Source: DATKUC01 sp964553615 (GTDB taxonomy: Bacteria; Spirochaetota; Spirochaetia; DSM-27196; DATKUC01). Taken from it: 64,000 nt of DNA. The stretch lies in contig CAZKMA010000002.1 in the NCBI GenBank assembly GCA_964553615.1, forward strand, positions 99,527 through 163,526, in the 5' to 3' direction. Below the pieces are notes generated by a model that saw only the letters and a list, made by a program, of their open reading frames with translations, was not told the DNA's origin and did no database searches. A program made the position numbers and the translations under genes. Below are positions 58,257 through 64,000 of this stretch, piece after piece (position 1 is the first letter of the stretch; each line of letters opens with the position of its first letter).

Positions 58257-58985
58257 ATGATGCGTGTACCGGTGTACGAAATGGATCATGGCCCCTGTCC
58301 CTACCTCGAAAACAGGACCTGGATCACGCACAGTTTCACCTCGCCTCAAGTCGGAGCGCCGCTGTACGAGAATCTTCTCGGTCGAGGATGGCGTCGCAGC
58401 GGCCTCTCCTACTATCAGAACCACTGCCCGGGCTGCCGCAAATGCATTCCTATCCGCGTGCCGGTGGATCGATTCCTGCCCTCGAAATCCCAGAGGCGAG
58501 TTCTCAGGCGCAATGCCGATGTAACCTGCGAGACTGAGGAAAGTCGATTTGATCAGGAAACCTTCAAGCTCTACATCCGTTACGTAACAGCCCGACATAA
58601 TCCGGACGCCGCTCCATCCGAGGACGAGTTCAGGAGTTTCCTCTCCGACTCTCCACAGAAGACACTGCTCATGAAGTACCGTGCCGGCGGAAAACTCATC
58701 GGTGCCGGATGGGTAGACGTGCTTCCGGATGGCTTGAGCAGCGTCTATTTTGCCTTCGATCCGCAGGAGGGGACCAGAAGTGCCGGAACCTATTCGGTTA
58801 TGCAGGAGATCGAGCACACGCGAACGCTGGGCAAATCATGGCTCTATCTGGGTTTCTATGTTCCCGGCAGTAGAAAAATGGAATACAAAGCTCAGTTCAG
58901 ACCAAATGAGATCCTTGTCGGCGATCTGTGGAAGCCATTCACCACAGACGCGGTGGAGGCATCCTCGAACATCAGCCCTTCTTGA
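58257..58985 (+). CDS. bpt: bacterial leucyl/arginyl-tRNA-protein transferase (Ate/Bpt family)
   Basis: A 242-residue protein. The N-terminal NHCPGCRKCIPIRVPVDRF carries the Cys motif, and the C-terminal region LYLGFYVPGSRKMEYKAQFR with PNEILVGDLW is the conserved transferase core. Bpt adds Leu to N-terminal Asp/Glu and so marks proteins for ClpAP-type degradation. ATG 58257 (or the adjacent ATG 58260) is placed by the promoter. The last 14 nt overlap the convergent histidine kinase gene. Confidence 0.9.
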   Translation: MMRVPVYEMDHGPCPYLENRTWITHSFTSPQVGAPLYENLLGRGWRRSGLSYYQNHCPGCRKCIPIRVPVDRFLPSKSQRRVLRRNADVTCETEESRFDQETFKLYIRYVTARHNPDAAPSEDEFRSFLSDSPQKTLLMKYRAGGKLIGAGWVDVLPDGLSSVYFAFDPQEGTRSAGTYSVMQEIEHTRTLGKSWLYLGFYVPGSRKMEYKAQFRPNEILVGDLWKPFTTDAVEASSNISPS

Positions 58986-61167
58986 ACACCGTACTCAGCA
59001 CGGTAGTGAGGTCTGCCAGACTGTACGGCTTCGTGATGGTCGCCCTGAATCCGTACTGCGTATATTGGGCCATGACCGGGTCATTCAAGTAGCCGCTGGA
59101 TAGCACTGCAACGACATCCGGATCGCTCTCTCTCAGGCGTGCAACCGTTTCTTTCCCTCCCATTCCTCCCGGCACCGTCAGATCGAGGATGACCAGATCA
59201 AATGGAAGCCCCGACTCAAGTGCCCGCGAATAGAGGAACAGGGCTTCGTTTCCGTTTTCAGCGAAACTGCACCGACACCCCAGACGCGCAAACATCTTAG
59301 CCAGAACATTGCGCACAATCTGCTCGTCATCCATGACAAGAATCCGCTTGTTGAAAAGTGCAGGCTTGACGCGGTTCCGGGGTGTCCCACGCAGCCCGGT
59401 CGGAGCGGATGCCGGGAGATACACTGAAAATTGACTCCCTACGCCGAACTCTGAACTCACCTCTATAAAACCGTCGTGATTCCGCACAATCGAATAGCAA
59501 ACGGATAGACCGAGGCCTGCACTCTTGGTCTTTGTCGTAAAGTACGGATCGAAAATGCGCGGCATGTGCTGGCGCGCGATCCCGCTGCCGTGGTCGGTAA
59601 TCGTTATGGCAATGAAGTCCCGGGGGGGACCCGGTCGGTCGGGAACCGTACGTTCTATGTTGAACACGCGTACGATAATTGTCCCGCCGTCCGGCATCGA
59701 GTCCCGCGCATTCATGACAGTGTTCTGGATTACCTGTGCAATCTGCGACTTGTCAATTCGCACCGTGTTCAGTGCGTTTGAGATCTCGAAACTTGCTCGC
59801 ACGTTTGCACCGCGAAGCGCGAACTCCGTAGCGTCACGGACAAGTTCATCCAGCGGTGTATCTTCCCGGATAGGCACCTGCCCCTCGGCGAACACAAGAA
59901 GCTGCTGAGTCAGCGCCTTCGCTTCTTTCACCGCACGTTCGGCGTCGGTGAGCGTATCGTAGAAATCCCTGTCCAGACTATCTGCCATGCGAACCAGCGT
60001 AATACTCCCGAGAATCGCAGTGAGTATGTTGTTGAAATCGTGTGCTATGCCGCCAGCCATCGTTGCCACCGATTCCAGCTTCTGCGCCTTGCGAAGCTCC
60101 TCCTCGGTCCGCCGTTTCTCAGTCACATCCCGAAAAACCACGACAGCACCAGAAACCTGCTCCTTTTCATCGACAACCGCAGAAAGTGTCTGCGACATCA
60201 GCAGGACATCCCCGTTCCGCATCTCGAGAATCAGGTTGTGCCGCTCTTCACGCAGCGAACCGGAACAGAGAAAGGAGCCGATGTCGGGCACCGGCCGCCG
60301 ATCGCGCTCTCGCCTGAGAAGAAAAACCTCAGCAAGCGGACGCCCGATCGACTCTTTCGCGGACGCGCCTGCCAGCCGCTCGGCTACTGCATTCATGAAA
60401 ACAACAGTTCCCCGAGCGTCGACCGCGGCTATCCCGTCGTCTATGCCATTCAGCGTTGCAGAAAGCTGTTCCTTTTCCCGAATCAGTGCGCGCTGCGCGG
60501 AGCGAAGGTCACTCAGGTCAACGGCAATGCAGGTAAGCAACTCACGGGTTCGACCCGACGGATCTTCGATTCTTGCCGGAAACTTGTTCACCTCAAGCGT
60601 ATGCTGCTCGCCAAGATGGTTGAACGCGACCATTTCTTCGCGGACAGTCGGTTTCCCTGTCCGCACAATTTCTCTGTTCCGCTCAAGAAGCTCTCCGGTG
60701 TTGTTCAACGAGTGGACGACCTCGGTAACTGTCCTTCCAATGATCGACTTGCCATCCTTGCCCCAGAACGTACGCGCCCGCTCATTGGCAAACAGGAAAA
60801 CATCGTCATCCAGAACAAAGAAGATATACGGAAGTCGTTCAAGAAAATGTGCGAAGATCTGCCATGATACCCCGATGTTGTCACCCGATGTCGGAGCGAA
60901 GGCCGACTCGTTCCGGTATAGTTTCGTATCTTCCGTCGGGCCAAAATGGAGCGATATTCCGTCCTGGGAAACTGAAGAGTGACGGGACCAGACTACAGCC
61001 TCGGCGAAAGCCGAGAACGGTCTGCCGACCGCATTCGCTTCACAAATGCCACTGCGCAAAGCAAGCGCTGCATTCCATTGGATTATGATATCAGTAGAGT
61101 CCGTGATACAGACCCCCTCCTGCATGGAAGCAAGGAGGGTCTGCATCACCGCGTCATCAAATTGCAT
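58972..61167 (-). CDS. PAS-domain hybrid sensor histidine kinase
   Basis: A 731-residue soluble two-component protein. Three PAS-type regions (~1-70, ~105-220, ~235-350) are followed by the kinase core with the H-box AGGIAHDFNNILTA (His376), an N-box, DHGSGI and GLGLSVCYSI, and then a C-terminal receiver domain with Asp613-Asp614, phosphoacceptor Asp662 (LVILDLTVPGG) and Lys713. No membrane helix is present, so it senses an intracellular signal. No HTH output gene is adjacent; phosphotransfer to another protein is implied. A GTGACA/CACAAT promoter ends 7 nt before the ATG. Confidence 0.94.
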   Translation of the reverse strand: MQFDDAVMQTLLASMQEGVCITDSTDIIIQWNAALALRSGICEANAVGRPFSAFAEAVVWSRHSSVSQDGISLHFGPTEDTKLYRNESAFAPTSGDNIGVSWQIFAHFLERLPYIFFVLDDDVFLFANERARTFWGKDGKSIIGRTVTEVVHSLNNTGELLERNREIVRTGKPTVREEMVAFNHLGEQHTLEVNKFPARIEDPSGRTRELLTCIAVDLSDLRSAQRALIREKEQLSATLNGIDDGIAAVDARGTVVFMNAVAERLAGASAKESIGRPLAEVFLLRRERDRRPVPDIGSFLCSGSLREERHNLILEMRNGDVLLMSQTLSAVVDEKEQVSGAVVVFRDVTEKRRTEEELRKAQKLESVATMAGGIAHDFNNILTAILGSITLVRMADSLDRDFYDTLTDAERAVKEAKALTQQLLVFAEGQVPIREDTPLDELVRDATEFALRGANVRASFEISNALNTVRIDKSQIAQVIQNTVMNARDSMPDGGTIIVRVFNIERTVPDRPGPPRDFIAITITDHGSGIARQHMPRIFDPYFTTKTKSAGLGLSVCYSIVRNHDGFIEVSSEFGVGSQFSVYLPASAPTGLRGTPRNRVKPALFNKRILVMDDEQIVRNVLAKMFARLGCRCSFAENGNEALFLYSRALESGLPFDLVILDLTVPGGMGGKETVARLRESDPDVVAVLSSGYLNDPVMAQYTQYGFRATITKPYSLADLTTVLSTVFKKG

Positions 61168-61174
61168 CGCCGAA

Positions 61175-61203
61175 ATTGTGTCACGTTATCGGCGATTTGT
61201 CAC
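61175..61203 (-). promoter_or_regulatory. promoter of the hybrid kinase, leaderless geometry
   Basis: On the minus strand GTGACA (61198-61203) and CACAAT (61175-61180) have 17-nt spacing, with the ATG 7 nt after the box and no SD. The -35 abuts the metY stop codon. Confidence 0.45.
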
Positions 61204-62490
61204 TCACGCTTTTTCGAGTGCGCTGTCCAGATCGGCGATTATGTCGTCTATGTGCTCTATACCTATCGACAACCGCACCAGCTCCGGCTGCAACCCCGCA
61301 GCCTTCTGCTGCTGTTCATTCATCTGAGAGTGAGTCGTACTGGAGGGATGAATCGCAAGACTCTTCGCGTCACCAACATTCGCGACATGAGAAAAGAGGT
61401 TCACGCTGTTGACGAAACGCTCACCCGCCTTCATTCCTCCCCTGACGCCAAACACCACCATGCCACCGAACCCTCCGTGGAAGTACTTCGCAGCATTCGC
61501 GTGCGACGGGTCCGTGGGAAGACCGGGATAGCGAACCCATTCGACCTTCGGGTGTTTTTCAAGGTGCTGAGCCACCTTCAGCGCATTCTCGCTGTGCCGC
61601 TCCATCCGAAGCGGAAGGGTCTCGATACCCTGCAGAAAGATCCAGGCGTTGTCCGGCGCGATTGCGGCACCCAGGTTGCGGAGAGGAACAACGCGCATGC
61701 GAAGAATGTAGCCGATGGAGTTCAATGCCCCGAGGTCGTGAGCAAAGCGGACACCGTGGTAGCTGGCATCCGGTTCGTTCATGGTCTTGAACCTGGGATC
61801 GGTCCAGTCAAACTTACCACCATCCACAACCACACCACCAATTCCCGTCCCGTGGCCGCCAATCCACTTCGTAAGCGAATGAACCACGATATCTGCGCCA
61901 TGCTCGAGAGGCCGGAACAGATACGGCGTAGTGAATGTTGAGTCCACAATCAGCGGCAGATGATGCCGGTGCGCCACATCCGCTACAGCCTCGAAGTCTG
62001 GAACGCCGAGGGCAGGGTTTCCAATGGACTCCAGGAACACCGCACGGGTCCTGTCGTTCACGGCACCTTCGATCGCCTTGAGATCGAACGGATCGACAAA
62101 TCGCACAGTAATCCCGAACTGAGGGAGGATATCATGAAACATCGTAAATGTTCCGCCGTACAGGTGACTGCTCGACACAACCTCATCACCATGTCCGGCA
62201 ATGTTGATTATCGAATAGAAGATTCCCGATGTGCCTGAGGCAAGAGCAAGCGCAGCCGCACCACCTTCAAGCGAAGCGAGACGTGTCTCGAGCACCTCCT
62301 GTGTCGGGTTCATTATCCGCGTGTAGATGAAGCCCAGTTCCTTCAGCGCAAATAGATTCGCAGCATGGGTCGTATCCTTGAAATTGTACGCGGTCGTTCG
62401 ATGAATTGCCACCGCGCGGCTCGGCTCCGACTCGCTCTTAACCTGCCCGGCGTGCAACGCTCGGGTCTCGAATTTCCGAATATCACTCAT
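61204..62490 (-). CDS. metY: O-acetylhomoserine sulfhydrylase (aminocarboxypropyltransferase)
   Basis: A 428-residue PLP enzyme of the Cys/Met metabolism family that makes homocysteine from O-acetylhomoserine and sulfide. The PLP lysine is in IVVHSLTKWIGGHGTGIGGV, and FETRALHAGQ and RIMNPTQEVLETRLASLEGG are family signatures. ATG 62490 follows AGGAG at 6 nt; the longer frame from 62547 overlaps the end of cysK. It is 46 nt downstream of cysK and probably in the same Rrf2-controlled operon. Confidence 0.94.
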   Translation of the reverse strand: MSDIRKFETRALHAGQVKSESEPSRAVAIHRTTAYNFKDTTHAANLFALKELGFIYTRIMNPTQEVLETRLASLEGGAAALALASGTSGIFYSIINIAGHGDEVVSSSHLYGGTFTMFHDILPQFGITVRFVDPFDLKAIEGAVNDRTRAVFLESIGNPALGVPDFEAVADVAHRHHLPLIVDSTFTTPYLFRPLEHGADIVVHSLTKWIGGHGTGIGGVVVDGGKFDWTDPRFKTMNEPDASYHGVRFAHDLGALNSIGYILRMRVVPLRNLGAAIAPDNAWIFLQGIETLPLRMERHSENALKVAQHLEKHPKVEWVRYPGLPTDPSHANAAKYFHGGFGGMVVFGVRGGMKAGERFVNSVNLFSHVANVGDAKSLAIHPSSTTHSQMNEQQQKAAGLQPELVRLSIGIEHIDDIIADLDSALEKA

Positions 62491-62536
62491 CTTCCTCTCC
62501 TCTCCCTTTCCATTGAGAATGCGCCCGAAGGTTCTC

Positions 62537-63457
62537 TTATTCTTCAAACAACCATGTACTGAGATACCGTTCTCCAGTATCGCAGATGACCGTTACGATC
62601 GTCTTGCCCTTATTCTCCGGTCGTCGCGCAACCTGGAGCGCCGCGAACACGTTTGCACCTGCGGAGATTCCGCATAGCACACCTTCCGAGCGCGCCATCA
62701 TTCGCGACGTCTTCCCGGCATCGTCCGCGCTCACCTGGATAACCTCGTCAACCTGAGCCCTGTCATACACATTCGGTACGAAACCGGCACCGATACCCTG
62801 AATCTTGTGCGGCCCCGGCTTTCCTCCGGAGAGTACCGGAGATGAATCCGGTTCAACTGCAATTGCGGTGACCGACGATTTCAGCTCCTTCAGACGGCGG
62901 CTCGTTCCCGTAATAGTCCCGCCCGTTCCGACACCCGCAACAAAGATGTCGACCTTGCCGTCCGTATCGTCCCATATCTCCTGACCCGTTGTGCGATAAT
63001 GCACATCAGGATTCGCAGGATTCTCGAACTGCCGAGCCATGAACGCGTTCGGCGTATTCGCTACAATCTCCTCCGCCTTTGCCACGGCACCGTTCATACC
63101 CTCCGGACCGGGAGTCAAAATGAGCTCGGCGCCGAAAACTTTCAACAGCCGGCGCCGCTCAATGCTCATCGTATCCGGCATGGTCAGAATTACCTTGTAT
63201 CCCTTTGCAGCCCCGATATAGGCCAGCGCAATACCCGTATTGCCGCTGGTAGCCTCCACAATGACCGAGTCGGGCTTGAGCTCTCCCGCGCGTTCGGCAG
63301 CCTCGATCATGGCAAGCCCGATCCGGTCCTTCACGCTGGACGACGGATTCTGAGACTCCAGCTTGACCAGAACCTCCGCTTCTATGCCCTCCGCTATCTG
63401 ATTAAGTCGAAGCAATGGTGTCTTTCCCACCAGCTCGGTAATATTCTTTGCCTTCAC
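62537..63457 (-). CDS. cysK: cysteine synthase A (O-acetylserine sulfhydrylase)
   Basis: A 306-residue PLP enzyme that forms cysteine from O-acetylserine and sulfide. PLP Lys43 is in NPSSSVKDRIGLAM, the substrate loop is EATSGNTGIALAY, and GTGGTITGTSRRL is the phosphate-binding loop. The start is GTG 63457, 6 nt after AAGGAG. It lies 13 nt after the Rrf2 regulator. Confidence 0.96.
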   Translation of the reverse strand: MKAKNITELVGKTPLLRLNQIAEGIEAEVLVKLESQNPSSSVKDRIGLAMIEAAERAGELKPDSVIVEATSGNTGIALAYIGAAKGYKVILTMPDTMSIERRRLLKVFGAELILTPGPEGMNGAVAKAEEIVANTPNAFMARQFENPANPDVHYRTTGQEIWDDTDGKVDIFVAGVGTGGTITGTSRRLKELKSSVTAIAVEPDSSPVLSGGKPGPHKIQGIGAGFVPNVYDRAQVDEVIQVSADDAGKTSRMMARSEGVLCGISAGANVFAALQVARRPENKGKTIVTVICDTGERYLSTWLFEE

Positions 63458-63470
63458 ATTTAACTCCTTC

Positions 63471-63881
63471 CTATATCGTGTAATGAGGCATGTCCCGCTG
63501 TCGTCGAAACGAATCCACGAGATATGCCAAGGTCATTGTCTGCAGTTTCTCCACGAATCCTGCCTCCACATCGTCCCACGCCGCCCGATCTGCATCATCC
63601 GGATGAATGTCCGCCGTCAGGAGACCCGGTTCAAACACCCGGACCACATCGAGAAGCGTGAGCTTCTCCGGTGATTGGGATAGCCGGTAGCCGCCATGCT
63701 TGCCCTTTGCACTCTCGACAAGTCTGCCGCGACGCAGCGTAGAAAAAATCGCCTCAAGATACTTTTCAGGCATATCCTCCCTCTCCGCGATCTCACGGAG
63801 CGGGACCGGCAACCCGCGATAATGAATGGCAAGATGGACCATCGCGCGTGTTGCATATCGTATTCTGCTTGAAATCAACAC
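63471..63881 (-). CDS. Rrf2-family transcriptional regulator, CymR-like
   Basis: A 136-residue winged-helix regulator. RYATRAMVHLAIHYRGLPVP, REIAEREDMPEKYLEAIFST and GKHGGYRLSQSPEKLTLLDV are Rrf2 signatures. It lacks the three clustered Cys of IscR/NsrR, so it is not an Fe-S sensor; this fits CymR, which works with CysK to control sulfur genes. The start is GTG 63881 (TTG 63878 possible). It heads the cysK-metY operon. Confidence 0.9.
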   Translation of the reverse strand: MLISSRIRYATRAMVHLAIHYRGLPVPLREIAEREDMPEKYLEAIFSTLRRGRLVESAKGKHGGYRLSQSPEKLTLLDVVRVFEPGLLTADIHPDDADRAAWDDVEAGFVEKLQTMTLAYLVDSFRRQRDMPHYTI

Positions 63882-63913
63882 AATCTCACAATCCCCTAGT
63901 GAAATGTGGGAAT

Positions 63914-63942
63914 ATCTTACCTGATCTGTCTTGTTATGTAAA
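63914..63942 (-). promoter_or_regulatory. promoter of the Rrf2-cysK-metY operon
   Basis: On the minus strand TTTACA (63937-63942) and TAAGAT (63914-63919) have 17-nt spacing. A TCCC/GGGA half-site pair lies just downstream (63893-63911) and could be an operator. Confidence 0.55.
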
Positions 63943-63981
63943 CACTGCTACGAAGCTTGTAATAAAATCGGTAGGCAAGAG

Positions 63982-64000
63982 ATGTCGATTGCGTCGGCTA
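63982..64000 (+). CDS. possible 5' end of a further plus-strand gene
   Basis: ATG at 63982 is followed by an open frame of six codons to the window edge, with AGGCAAGAG upstream. Too little is present to identify a product or to be sure it is a gene. Confidence 0.2.

Overview
The window looks like a chromosomal segment of a free-living, moderately high-GC spirochaete (Spirochaetota). Clues are a 31-residue Arg/Lys-rich ribosome-associated protein of the AURKAIP1/COX24 type, a short divergent RNA polymerase omega protein ahead of miaA, a cytidylate-kinase-like protein with a GNST P-loop, a stand-alone PASTA protein beside fmt-def-priA, and a sugar-binding protein with a Cys-less signal peptide. 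No rRNA, phage, transposase or CRISPR array was seen. The assignment rests on family resemblance read by eye. One 100-N assembly gap lies at 48053-48152.

Layout. 1-2046: 5' part of an ABC exporter gene (minus strand) behind a promoter, a 36-codon leader ORF and two intrinsic terminators. 2078-10348: mostly single genes (LON-domain protein, aldo/keto reductase, RibH-like protein, TPR protein, acetyltransferase, APH-type kinase, MATE pump, FmdB zinc ribbon, zinc alcohol dehydrogenase). 10304-14536: a thioredoxin-like/membrane protein pair, a PEGA-domain protein with a membrane glycosyltransferase, and tRNA-Gly(CCC). 14625-24484: two minus-strand housekeeping operons, folP-cdaA-ybbR-acpS-DUF2225-truA-udg-priA and def-fmt-PASTA, then the small ribosomal protein. 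25021-29353: a sugar ABC importer followed by a two-domain P-loop protein. 29454-36373: rpoZ-like/miaA, a methyltransferase, a Crp/Fnr regulator, and an OsmF/YehYXW-type osmoprotectant importer. 36416-43093: a Nudix enzyme, an oxidoreductase with a LacI regulator, and an ECF sigma/anti-sigma/envelope cluster. 43143-47773: cytidylate-kinase-like, yicC, murC, ppiC, rsmE, tetR. 47927-57503: a membrane permease containing the gap, an epimerase-like protein, and a LacI-headed operon (lyxose-isomerase-like, PfkB kinase, mannitol-1-phosphate dehydrogenase-like, M20 peptidase, YfcC carrier). 57506-63881: udk, bpt, a hybrid histidine kinase, and an Rrf2-cysK-metY sulfur cluster.

Genes are tightly packed. 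Many neighbours overlap by 1-14 nt (TGATG or ATGA junctions), which suggests translational coupling. A second theme is promoter architecture: at roughly ten genes that lack a Shine-Dalgarno sequence, a -10-like hexamer sits 6 or 7 nt before the start codon, which predicts leaderless mRNAs next to conventional SD-led genes.

The most interesting items are the attenuator-like leader of the ABC exporter, the recurrent leaderless starts, the ECF sigma factor whose membrane anti-sigma partner carries a glycogen-binding-type (CBM48) domain, a small palindromic repeat that twice supplies the stop codon of the gene it follows, and the P-loop protein of unknown function co-directional with the sugar importer.
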